Assembly (NCBI GenBank): GCA_020722485.1
Contig: DYKS01000007.1
Coordinates: 1-22,586 of the forward strand
Length of the DNA stretch: 22,586 bases
Direction of reading: 5' to 3'
From: Candidatus Elulimicrobium sp.
GTDB lineage: Bacteria; Patescibacteriota; Minisyncoccia; Moranbacterales; UBA9337
Part shown: positions 16,312 through 22,586 of the stretch, one piece after another
Layout of the letters: the number at the start of each line of letters is the position of its first letter
Numbering within the stretch: position 1 is the first letter of the stretch
The notes under the pieces: generated by a model
What the model saw: only the letters and a program-made list of their open reading frames with translations
The model's database searches: none
Told to the model about the DNA's origin: nothing
Made by a program: the position numbers and the translations under genes

Positions 16312-16434
16312 AATTCCCCTTTTTTGAAGGGGTGTGCGGGGTAGTCAAGTAGCCAATGTGGGAAAATTAACACCCCGCCTTTTAGACACCCCTCTTTCAG
16401 AGTTTTCAGAGGGGAATTCTACGGAGTAGTCAAG
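16312..16434. repeat. Nested GC-rich inverted-repeat cluster (MITE/REP-like)
   Basis: Outer arms AATTCCCCT (16312-16320) and AGGGGAATT (16410-16418) enclose three hairpins: CCCCTT/AAGGGG, GCGGGGT/ACCCCGC, and CCCCTCT/AGAGGGG. The direct repeat GTAGTCAAG occurs at 16341-16349 and 16426-16434. GC content is clearly higher than the surroundings. The layout resembles the intergenic palindromic elements (AATTCCCC...GGGGTGT type) scattered in many bacterial genomes. It has no coding capacity. Confidence 0.6.
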
Positions 16435-16476
16435 CGCGGGAATCTCGTGGGATAGGAAAAGTTAATTATGCGATTC

Positions 16477-16503
16477 TTGGCACTCGGACTTGACGAGTGC
16501 TAA
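16477..16503. promoter_or_regulatory. CIRCE operator (HrcA binding site)
   Basis: The arms TTGGCACTC and GAGTGCTAA are separated by nine bases, matching the CIRCE consensus TTAGCACTC-N9-GAGTGCTAA with one mismatch. It lies 26 bases before hrcA and overlaps the -35 box. HrcA bound here would block RNA polymerase, giving autoregulated heat-shock control of the whole operon. Confidence 0.93.
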
Positions 16504-16517
16504 TTAGGTGATATAAT
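16490..16517 (+). promoter_or_regulatory. Heat-shock operon promoter
   Basis: TTGACG (16490-16495), a 16-base spacer, and consensus TATAAT (16512-16517). The -35 box lies within the CIRCE element. Transcription would begin around 16524, leaving only about six untranslated bases before the hrcA ATG, so the message is nearly leaderless. Confidence 0.8.
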
Positions 16518-16529
16518 AAGAATTGAAAT

Positions 16530-17240
16530 ATGAATGAAAGACAAGAAAAAATATTGGGTGCCGTAGTCAGGGAATATACGAAAACTGCTTTTCCAGTCGG
16601 GTCGGAAATTTTAGCCAGAAAGTATTTATTGGATACTAGCTCGGCGACGATTCGCAATGATATGGTTTTTTTGGAAAAAGAAGGTTTTTTATACCAACCG
16701 CATATTAGCGCTGGACGTATTCCTACTGATCAGGGTTATCGTTATTTCGTGGAAGAAATAATGAAAGAAAAAACATTAAGCCGAAAGGAGCAGCTGAATC
16801 TTCAAAGAGAAATTTTGAAAATCAAAGCCCAAAATGTTCGTCTTTCTCGAACAATAGCTAAACTGCTTTCCGGTTTGACAGGCAATTTGGTTATTAGCGG
16901 AATTTTGGAGAAAGAAGAGTTTACTAATTTTGGAATGAGAGAACTTTTGAATGAACCGGAATTTCAGGAGTTAGACGAAGTGTGTCGTTTGGCGGAAACT
17001 TTGGATTATGTGGATGAAATGTTTAAACAAATCAATAAAAAAATAGACAATGAGGAAGTTAAAATTTTTATTGGCAAAGAAAATCCGATTGATAAAATTT
17101 CCAGTTGTTCAATGATTGTCGCTCCTTACAAGACAAAGTCTGGTGAAACGGGAATATTGGCGCTTATCGGTCCAAAGCGAATGGAATACGCGCGAAATAA
17201 ATCGCTAATTGAATATATTAAATCAGTAATTAGTAATTAG
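16530..17240 (+). CDS. hrcA: Heat-inducible transcription repressor HrcA (short form)
   Basis: This 236-residue repressor controls CIRCE-bearing heat-shock genes. The N-terminal winged-helix domain (about 1-75) has MNERQEKILGAVVREYTKT, recognition region TSSATIRNDMVFLEKEGFL (36-54) and wing HISAGRIPTDQGYRYFV (58-74). A GAF-like core follows, ending with the typical IGKENPIDKISSCSMIVAPY and ILALIGPKRMEYARNKSLIEY. Classical HrcA is about 340 residues and contains an inserted dimerisation domain; about 100 residues in that middle part are missing here with no sign of frameshift, so this looks like a compact lineage form. It is the first gene behind the CIRCE promoter and precedes the grpE fusion by 17 bases. 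Confidence 0.95.
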   Translation: MNERQEKILGAVVREYTKTAFPVGSEILARKYLLDTSSATIRNDMVFLEKEGFLYQPHISAGRIPTDQGYRYFVEEIMKEKTLSRKEQLNLQREILKIKAQNVRLSRTIAKLLSGLTGNLVISGILEKEEFTNFGMRELLNEPEFQELDEVCRLAETLDYVDEMFKQINKKIDNEEVKIFIGKENPIDKISSCSMIVAPYKTKSGETGILALIGPKRMEYARNKSLIEYIKSVISN

Positions 17241-17257
17241 GAAACATAATATTTTTT

Positions 17258-18172
17258 ATGGATGAAAAAAACAAAAATAATTTTCCAAGTCAATGGCCAA
17301 TGCGTTTGACGGTTAAAACGGTAATTGTAAATAAAGAAGGAAAAATTTTACTTTTGAAAAGAGCGATAAATGATAAAACAAATCCGGGCGCTTATGATTT
17401 GCCTGGGGGAGGATTGGAAAAAGGTGAGACAATTGAGCTTGCTCTAAAAAGAGAAATTGAAGAAGAAACGGGAATAAAAAACATTTCTATCGGCGATGTG
17501 ATTAAAATCAGTGAATATCCAAAAGGACATAAAGATTTAGATCATTTAAAAGGAATACGTTTTATTGCTTATGTCGGTGAAGAAAATGAGTCGATTAAAT
17601 TAAGTGGCGCCGAGCATAGCGATTTTGAATGGTTGCCTTTGGAAGAGGCGATTAAAAAATTGAAAAAAGATGGGTTTGAAGGTGAGAAGAGAAATACTTT
17701 GATTAAAGCGCGCGAATATTTAGAATTTAAAAATGGATTGGATAACTGGAAAAGATGTTTAGCGGATTTTGACAATTACAAAAAGCGACAACAAAAAACA
17801 CGGATGAACGATTTGCGATACGCGGCGGAAAATATAATCACGCAAATTTTGCCGGTTTTAGATAATTTTAATTCTTCGCTAGAGCACATTCCCGCCAATC
17901 ATAAAGATAACGCTTGGGTAATAGGAATAATGCATATTAAAAAACAATTAGAAAATATTTTGACAGACAACGGAATGGAAGAAATTAAGTTAAAAGCAGG
18001 AGATGATTTCGATCCCAATACTTGCGAGGCGATAGAAGAATCGGTTTCTGATCAGAAAAATAAAAAAGAAGAAAAAGAAAAGGAGAATCAAAACAAAATC
18101 GCGCGCGTAGTTTTAAAAGGATATCGGATTGGAGAAAAAATTATCCGACCGGCGCGAGTGATAGTGAAATAG
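17258..18172 (+). CDS. grpE: Nudix hydrolase-GrpE fusion protein
   Basis: The single 304-residue frame encodes two domains. Residues about 15-155 are a Nudix hydrolase with a perfect Nudix box: Gly51, Glu57, then REIEEETGI (65-73), plus PGAYDLPGGG before it and FEWLPLEEAI after. Such enzymes cleave nucleoside diphosphate derivatives with Mg. Residues about 160-304 are GrpE, the DnaK nucleotide-exchange factor: NWKRCLADFDNYKKRQQK (163-180), ILPVLDNFNSSLEHI, GIMHIKKQLENILTDNGMEEI, FDPNTCEAIEE and the beta-domain end ARVVLKGYRIGEKIIRPARV. The disordered N-terminal tail usual for GrpE is replaced by the Nudix domain. No stop or in-frame ATG lies at the junction; TTG at Leu161 is the only nearby alternative start. 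It lies between hrcA and hsp20/dnaK, so the GrpE half is surely in its proper operon. The purpose of the Nudix half is unknown. Confidence 0.93.
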   Translation: MDEKNKNNFPSQWPMRLTVKTVIVNKEGKILLLKRAINDKTNPGAYDLPGGGLEKGETIELALKREIEEETGIKNISIGDVIKISEYPKGHKDLDHLKGIRFIAYVGEENESIKLSGAEHSDFEWLPLEEAIKKLKKDGFEGEKRNTLIKAREYLEFKNGLDNWKRCLADFDNYKKRQQKTRMNDLRYAAENIITQILPVLDNFNSSLEHIPANHKDNAWVIGIMHIKKQLENILTDNGMEEIKLKAGDDFDPNTCEAIEESVSDQKNKKEEKEKENQNKIARVVLKGYRIGEKIIRPARVIVK

Positions 18173-18223
18173 ATGTTTAAATAAGACGAGAAAAATTTAA
18201 ACTAGAAAGAGGGGTGAATAAAT

Positions 18224-18640
18224 ATGATAAAAGGAATAATACCTTGGCGACCATTTGAAGATCTGGATAAGTTTTTTGAAGAAGAAGGGGGCTGGTTGAT
18301 AAAAGGAGAACTTTCTCCCGCGGTGGATATTTATCAAAAAGACGATAAAGTAATCGTGGAAACTCCGGTGGTAGATATAGATCCTGAAAAATTAGATATC
18401 TCCATCGAAGACAATATTTTGACAATTTCTGGAAAAACGGAGAAAAAAGAAGAAATCAAAAAAGAAGATTACTATCGTCGGGAAATTAGGAGAGGAAGTT
18501 TTTATCGCAGCGTTTCTTTGCCTGTTAAAGTCAAAGAAAATGAAGCGGAAGCCACTTACAAAAAAGGAATTTTAAAAATTGAAATTCCGCGAGCTGAGGA
18601 AAGTCGGGCGCGCAAAGTGTCAGTCAAGGTTAAGAATTAG
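18224..18640 (+). CDS. Small heat-shock protein, Hsp20/alpha-crystallin family
   Basis: The 138-residue ATP-independent holdase binds unfolding proteins and passes them to DnaK. The alpha-crystallin domain (about 34-128) has SPAVDIYQKDDKVIVETPVV, LTISGKTEKKEE, the loop RREIRRGSFYRSVSLP and the diagnostic YKKGILKIEIPRAEE. The N-terminal arm is short (IIPWRPFEDLDKFFEEEGGW). It has one of only two good Shine-Dalgarno sites in the window (AGAGGGGTG, about 8 bases before the ATG), suggesting higher translation than its operon neighbours. Its place between grpE and dnaK differs from the common hrcA-grpE-dnaK-dnaJ order. Confidence 0.96.
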   Translation: MIKGIIPWRPFEDLDKFFEEEGGWLIKGELSPAVDIYQKDDKVIVETPVVDIDPEKLDISIEDNILTISGKTEKKEEIKKEDYYRREIRRGSFYRSVSLPVKVKENEAEATYKKGILKIEIPRAEESRARKVSVKVKN

Positions 18641-18652
18641 TTTATTCTTCTT

Positions 18653-18680
18653 GATTGCCTGAATCCAAATTCAGGCAATC
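18653..18680. promoter_or_regulatory. Strong hairpin between hsp20 and dnaK
   Basis: A perfect 12-base stem GATTGCCTGAAT / ATTCAGGCAATC with a CCAA loop lies 13 bases after the hsp20 stop. No T-run follows, so it is not a standard terminator. It may stabilise or mark a processing site in the polycistronic RNA, or cause partial attenuation. No second CIRCE is present before dnaK in the 156-base gap. Confidence 0.6.
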
Positions 18681-18796
18681 CGAAGAGTAAGTTTGGTTTA
18701 ATTTAAAAAATAAGTAAGGTTTTTTAAAAAAATTAATATATGTTAAAGGCGGTTGAAGCGGGTTAATTAAGAACACGCATCAAACGCGATTAAAAA

Positions 18797-20716
18797 ATGG
18801 GTAAAATATTAGGAATTGATTTAGGAACTACCAATAGCGCCATGGCGACAGTTATTGGCAGTAAAGCGGAAATTGTGGAGAATAAAGAAGGCAATCGCAC
18901 TACACCTTCTATTGTGGCGATTTCCAAAAATGGTGAAAGATTAGTTGGACTTTTAGCTAAACGTCAAGCGGTAACCAATCCTAAAAACACTTTGTTTTCT
19001 ATTAAAAGATTGATTGGAAGGCATTTTGACGATTCAGAAGTGCAACGCGATCTCAAAACTTTACCTTACCAAATTATTAAATCGGGAGAAGGGGTTAAAG
19101 TAATGATGGAAAACAAAGAATATACGCCTCAAGAAATTTCGGCTATGATTTTGTCAAAATTGAAAGCCGATGCCGAAGATAAATTGGGGGAAAAAATTAC
19201 TGAAGCGGTGATTACCGTGCCGGCTTATTTTGACGATTCTCAAAGAAAAGCGACTAAAGAAGCGGGAGAAATTGCCGGTTTTAATGTGCGTCGCATTATC
19301 AATGAACCAACAGCCGCGGCTTTGGCTTATGGTTTTGATAAGAAGAAAGAAGAAAAAATTGCTGTTTATGATCTAGGAGGAGGAACTTTTGATATTTCCA
19401 TTTTGGAAGTGGGGGAAGATACTGTAGAAGTGAAATCTACCAATGGCGATACTCATTTGGGTGGAGACGATTTTGATCAAAGAATTATCCATTGGATTAT
19501 TGATGAGTTTAAAAAACAAGAAGGTATTGATTTATCTAAAGATTCTTTATCTTTACAAAGAATTAAAGAAGCGGCGGAAAAAGCTAAAATTGAATTATCC
19601 ACGGCTATGGAAACGGAAATCAATCAGCCCTTTATTACTTCTGACGCTTCTGGACCTAAACATTTAGTGATGAAAATGACGCGAGCTAAATTAGAAGAAT
19701 TGGTAGGTGATTTAGTAGAAAAAACTTTGGATCCGGTTAAGAAATCTCTGGCTGACGCTAAACTTTCCGTAAGCGATATTAATGAAGTAGTAATGGTAGG
19801 CGGAATGACGCGAATGCCGCTAATCTTACAAACGGTAGAGAAGTTTTTTGGCAAGAAACCTAATATTTCTGTTAATCCAGATGAAGTAGTGGCGATGGGA
19901 GCGGCTATTCAAGGAGGAGTTTTAGAGGGAACAGTGCGGGATGTTTTGCTTTTGGATGTTACTCCTTTGACTTTGGGAATTGAAACTTTAGGAGGAGTGC
20001 GCACGCCTTTGATTGAAAGAAATACTACCGTGCCTACCTCCAAATCGCAAATATTTTCTACGGCGGTTGATAATCAACCCAGCGTGGAAATTCATGTTTT
20101 GCAAGGCGAGCGAGAAATGGCCGCCGACAATAAAACCTTAGGGCGGTTTATTTTAGATGGTATTCCTCCCGCGCCGCGCGGCATTCCACAAATAGAAGTT
20201 ACTTTTGATATTGACGCTAATGGTATTTTGAATGTTACCGCTAAGGACAAGGCTTCGGGAAAAACTCAATCTATTCGCATTGAAGCGTCTACCGGACTTT
20301 CCAAAGAAGAGATTGAAAAAATGAAAAAAGACGCTGAAGCTCACGCAGAAGAGGATAAAAAGAAAAAAGAACTTATAGAAATAAAAAATACAGCGGATAC
20401 TTTAATTTATACCACTGAAAAAGCGTTGCGCGATGCGGGAGAAAAAATTTCCGCTGATAAGAAAAAACCGATTGAAGAAAAAATTGAAGCTTTGAAAAAA
20501 ATAAAAGATGGAGATGATCTGGCGGCAATCAAAAAAGCCTCAGAAGAACTTTCTCAAGAAGCGCAAAAAATCGGACAGGAATTGTATAAAACTTCTTCTC
20601 AAAACCAAAATCCGTCTGCGTCCGCGGAAGAGAAAAAGGAAGGTGAAGAAAAAGTAAAAGATGCGGAAGTGGAGAAAGAATCAGATAAATCGGAAGGCGA
20701 AGAAAATAAAAAATAA
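18797..20716 (+). CDS. dnaK: Chaperone DnaK (Hsp70)
   Basis: The 639-residue ATP-driven chaperone folds and refolds cytoplasmic proteins with GrpE and DnaJ. The nucleotide-binding domain (1-381) shows GIDLGTTNS (6-14), NEPTAAALAYGF (169-180), YDLGGGTFDIS (191-201) and VGGMTRMP (334-341). The conserved interdomain linker DVLLLDV is at 382-388, followed by the substrate-binding beta domain (TPLTLGIETLGG, NTTVPTSKSQIF) and the helical lid. The C-terminal tail (about 600-639) is low-complexity and rich in Glu and Lys. All catalytic features appear intact. It is the last gene of the CIRCE operon; its co-chaperone gene dnaJ does not follow, and a terminator closes the operon. Confidence 0.98.
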   Translation: MGKILGIDLGTTNSAMATVIGSKAEIVENKEGNRTTPSIVAISKNGERLVGLLAKRQAVTNPKNTLFSIKRLIGRHFDDSEVQRDLKTLPYQIIKSGEGVKVMMENKEYTPQEISAMILSKLKADAEDKLGEKITEAVITVPAYFDDSQRKATKEAGEIAGFNVRRIINEPTAAALAYGFDKKKEEKIAVYDLGGGTFDISILEVGEDTVEVKSTNGDTHLGGDDFDQRIIHWIIDEFKKQEGIDLSKDSLSLQRIKEAAEKAKIELSTAMETEINQPFITSDASGPKHLVMKMTRAKLEELVGDLVEKTLDPVKKSLADAKLSVSDINEVVMVGGMTRMPLILQTVEKFFGKKPNISVNPDEVVAMGAAIQGGVLEGTVRDVLLLDVTPLTLGIETLGGVRTPLIERNTTVPTSKSQIFSTAVDNQPSVEIHVLQGEREMAADNKTLGRFILDGIPPAPRGIPQIEVTFDIDANGILNVTAKDKASGKTQSIRIEASTGLSKEEIEKMKKDAEAHAEEDKKKKELIEIKNTADTLIYTTEKALRDAGEKISADKKKPIEEKIEALKKIKDGDDLAAIKKASEELSQEAQKIGQELYKTSSQNQNPSASAEEKKEGEEKVKDAEVEKESDKSEGEENKK

Positions 20717-20742
20717 CTAGTTTTCTTTATTGGATAATTGAC

Positions 20743-20786
20743 AAAAGCGCTCGCAAGCAATTTAGCGGGCGCTTTTTATTTTTTGC
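20743..20786. terminator. Bidirectional terminator after dnaK
   Basis: A 12-base stem AAAAGCGCTCGC / GCGGGCGCTTTT (one T-G wobble) with loop AAGCAATTTA, followed by TTATTTTTT. The A-run on the left allows use from the minus strand as well. The stop codon of the convergent membrane-protein gene (20776-20778) lies within the T-run. Confidence 0.85.
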
Positions 20787-21231
20787 GATGAAGAATTTTA
20801 GCGCTGTTTTCAATTTCAGAGGAAAAAAGAGAAAACAAAAGAAAAGGTAGCGCGAAAAACAGAAAAAAACCGATTAAGATATTTTCCCAGCGGAGAAAAT
20901 CTTTCATTCCTAAAACTACTAAGAAGGCGATTAACGCGCTCCAATACCAAAGGGAAACAGGAATTTTCTTTTTATCTTTTGTTTTTTTCTCAAAATTTTC
21001 TTTTTCTTCGCGCGCGAGAGAATTTCCAAGCATAATCGCAAAAAGTAAAAGAAAAAAAAGAATTAAGTAAAGGAAAAAGAAATTAAAGTAGGCGGAAAAA
21101 ATTCCGGTTAAAATAATTTCTCCCAGAAAATAAAGCGCGAAACCGAAACTAAATAGCATTAAAGCGTCCACGCTTAATTTATAAAGCAGTTTTTTTATTT
21201 CAATATAATTATTTGATTTTTTATTTTCCAT
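20776..21231 (-). CDS. Unrecognised four-helix membrane protein
   Basis: I do not recognise this 151-residue protein. It has about four hydrophobic helices (roughly 22-40, 45-72, 92-108 and 117-136), a charged cytoplasmic-type loop between the second and third (REEKENFEKKTKDKKK), and short basic ends. There is no signal peptide. Its start overlaps the end of the upstream surface-protein gene by 11 bases, so translation is probably coupled and the two proteins may act together. No conserved catalytic motif is evident. Confidence 0.7.
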   Translation of the reverse strand: MENKKSNNYIEIKKLLYKLSVDALMLFSFGFALYFLGEIILTGIFSAYFNFFFLYLILFFLLLFAIMLGNSLAREEKENFEKKTKDKKKIPVSLWYWSALIAFLVVLGMKDFLRWENILIGFFLFFALPFLLFSLFSSEIENSAKILHRKK

Positions 21232-22525
21232 ATTTGTTTAAAAATTTTTGCTTAGTTTCTTTTAAGAAATTTAGCCAATTTTTGGAATTGATATCGCGAA
21301 TGAATTTAATTTTTATTTCTCCAATGGTTTCTGGGGCGGACGGATAATAGGTAAATTGATATTCGGCGCTGGAGTCTTTTTCTTCTCCATTCCATTCAAT
21401 TGCGCAACGGTTATTTTTTAGCTCGCATTCTCCCCAAATTGCCGTTTCCGTTGGAATGGGGCGAATAAATTTAAATTGATATAAAACTTCTGGGAGAATT
21501 TCTTTTCTTTTTCCATTGTCAATCAAGAAAAAACGACCGTTGTTTTTGTCTTCAAAAACTGTTCCGTTTGGGTGCGGTTGTTTATAAGTATAGAGTTGGC
21601 CGCGCGCGTAAATTCCAAATTCTTCTCCCGTCAGCGGAATTACGTCTTCCCAAATGTATCCTTTGGCTAAAAAAGTTTCTGGACTGTCAATGGGACGTAA
21701 ATTGTTGCCTTCTGCCACATAAACCGATTCTCCGTAAGACAAAACCGTTCCGTCCAAAAAACCAATTCTTTTCTTGCTGATTTTATATTTTTGAAAAATT
21801 TCTGCGGTTTTTTCTAACGCGTCTTCGGGGCGGAAGCGAGAAAGATAAGCTCTTTGGCTAACAAAAGGAACTAATTCTTCTCCGGAAAGTTGGTAATAGT
21901 TTTTTTCAATTTTGATAATTAATCCTTCTGGTAATTTTTCTTTTATTTTTTTTGCGTCAATATTTTCTCCCGCGGGAAATTGTTGGATAATGGTTTCTGA
22001 AACTGGATGAAATTGCTCTAAAGAAAATCCTGAGGGGGATATATCTTCAAAAGAAGAAAATTTTCTTAATTTTTTTTCAGAAACTAAATAGTATTCTTTA
22101 TTAGCGCGCAATAAACTGCCGTCGCGCCAACCGATTGGCGCGTCTTCCGCGTAAAGAAAAGCGCGATAAGAATGCAAAACGGAAATTATACCACTAAAAT
22201 TTTGATCTGAATTAGGAGCGGGTTTTAACGCAATGGAAACTTTGGAAAAAGAGCCGAAAGCGGTAGCGTTAAAAATAATTGGTTCTTTTTCGTTTGTGAC
22301 TCCATTTTTCGCCGGCATTTCGTTTTCATAACGAGGAGCGGAAATTGTGTTTTTAGAAGAAGAATAATTGCGAAAATTGAAATAAAATTTTGTGTTGGGA
22401 AATACAATATTTAAAGTCAAAAAAATTATTGTCGCCAAAAAAAGAAGGATCAAAAAAATTCGTCCAAATAAATAGAAACGTTTCCATTTCGCATCTAAAA
22501 TTATTGTTGGCGTGAAGTCAGGCAT
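21221..22525 (-). CDS. Membrane-anchored surface protein with repeated DGSL..YYLV..KLR units
   Basis: The start is set at ATG 22525 (434 residues), because the promoter lies immediately upstream; a TTG at 22552 would add nine residues but falls inside that promoter. There is one N-terminal membrane helix (about 18-42) and a large outer domain. Four related units are visible, at about 135-190, 200-235, 258-305 and 320-357, each with a pattern like DG(S/T)L...YYLV..KLR.F.S...F...G.....V.P, for example DGSLLRANKEYYLVSEKKLR and DGTVLSYGESVYVAEGNNLR. This suggests a beta-propeller or beta-repeat ectodomain. Two cysteines seven residues apart (CELKNNRC) may form a disulfide. I do not know a named family or function. 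It is co-transcribed with the downstream four-helix membrane protein. Confidence 0.72.
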   Translation of the reverse strand: MPDFTPTIILDAKWKRFYLFGRIFLILLFLATIIFLTLNIVFPNTKFYFNFRNYSSSKNTISAPRYENEMPAKNGVTNEKEPIIFNATAFGSFSKVSIALKPAPNSDQNFSGIISVLHSYRAFLYAEDAPIGWRDGSLLRANKEYYLVSEKKLRKFSSFEDISPSGFSLEQFHPVSETIIQQFPAGENIDAKKIKEKLPEGLIIKIEKNYYQLSGEELVPFVSQRAYLSRFRPEDALEKTAEIFQKYKISKKRIGFLDGTVLSYGESVYVAEGNNLRPIDSPETFLAKGYIWEDVIPLTGEEFGIYARGQLYTYKQPHPNGTVFEDKNNGRFFLIDNGKRKEILPEVLYQFKFIRPIPTETAIWGECELKNNRCAIEWNGEEKDSSAEYQFTYYPSAPETIGEIKIKFIRDINSKNWLNFLKETKQKFLNKYGK

Positions 22526-22532
22526 AAATTGT

Positions 22533-22560
22533 ATTATACCTTTCTTTTTCAATTTTTCAA
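22533..22560 (-). promoter_or_regulatory. Consensus promoter giving a leaderless transcript
   Basis: On the minus strand: TTGAAA (22560-22555), a 16-base spacer, then TATAAT (22538-22533). Seven bases later comes the ATG at 22525, so the predicted transcription start coincides with the start codon. Confidence 0.75.
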
Positions 22561-22586
22561 TTTTATGTATAAGTCCACCTCATTTT

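Larger units (their letters stand above)
16194..16529. other. Gene-free, palindrome-rich stretch between the Cas12a relic and hrcA
   Basis: No convincing ORF is seen on either strand in these 336 bases. It holds, in order, the terminator hairpin at 16199-16228, an unremarkable segment (16229-16310), a cluster of GC-rich palindromes (16312-16434), and the hrcA promoter with its CIRCE operator (16477-16517). I looked for Cas12a-type repeats (ending near TTTCTACT..TGTAGAT) and for further Cas12a reading frames and found none. Confidence 0.7.

Noticed and set aside
18720..18796. Possible separate promoter or second CIRCE before dnaK
   Set aside because: No inverted GCACTC/GAGTGC arms and no convincing -35/-10 pair were found in the gap.
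1..22586. tRNA, rRNA, intact CRISPR array or insertion-sequence transposase
   Set aside because: None could be recognised on either strand by eye.

Overview
The window is AT-rich and gene-dense. It looks like part of a chromosome of a Patescibacteria (Candidate Phyla Radiation) bacterium, most likely of the Parcubacteria group. The clues are small core proteins (a 236-residue HrcA), compact gene spacing, very few Shine-Dalgarno sites, and a relic of a Cas12a that most resembles Cas12a proteins known from such organisms. This placement is inference; there is no rRNA gene here to settle it. TGA, TAA and TAG all fit as stops.

Layout. Positions 186-5338 hold a cell-surface polysaccharide block on the + strand: an O-antigen ligase/polymerase-like membrane protein, a GT4 glycosyltransferase, a LytR-CpsA-Psr (LCP) transferase with a cysteine-rich insertion, and a GT2 glycosyltransferase. 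A ctpA-type S41 protease (5411-6691) and rplU (6804-7115, with its own promoter) follow. A bidirectional terminator separates rplU from the convergent pair corA-like then cysS (minus strand, 9647-7287). A divergent + strand gene (9756-11141) encodes an apparently in-frame fusion of YidD with a GT4 glycosyltransferase. An unrecognised 100-residue protein made of two tandem copies of a 32-residue unit follows, then trmD, ftsW, murG and murC (peptidoglycan precursor synthesis and septal polymerisation).

Right after murC lies a 65-codon ORF whose first ~55 residues match the extreme N-terminus of Cas12a. The rest of the nuclease, adaptation genes and a CRISPR array are absent. A ~340-base gene-free stretch follows, containing a terminator hairpin, a cluster of GC-rich palindromes and a CIRCE operator with promoter. 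The heat-shock operon then runs hrcA, a Nudix-GrpE fusion, hsp20 and dnaK (16530-20716), closed by a bidirectional terminator. dnaJ is not in the window. On the far right, in minus orientation, are a membrane-anchored repeat-containing surface protein with a leaderless promoter and an overlapping four-helix membrane protein.

The most unusual items are two domain fusions (YidD-GT4 and Nudix-GrpE) and the amputated Cas12a beside a palindrome-rich scar. No intact new defence system is visible. All identifications rest on reading motifs by eye; no database search was possible.
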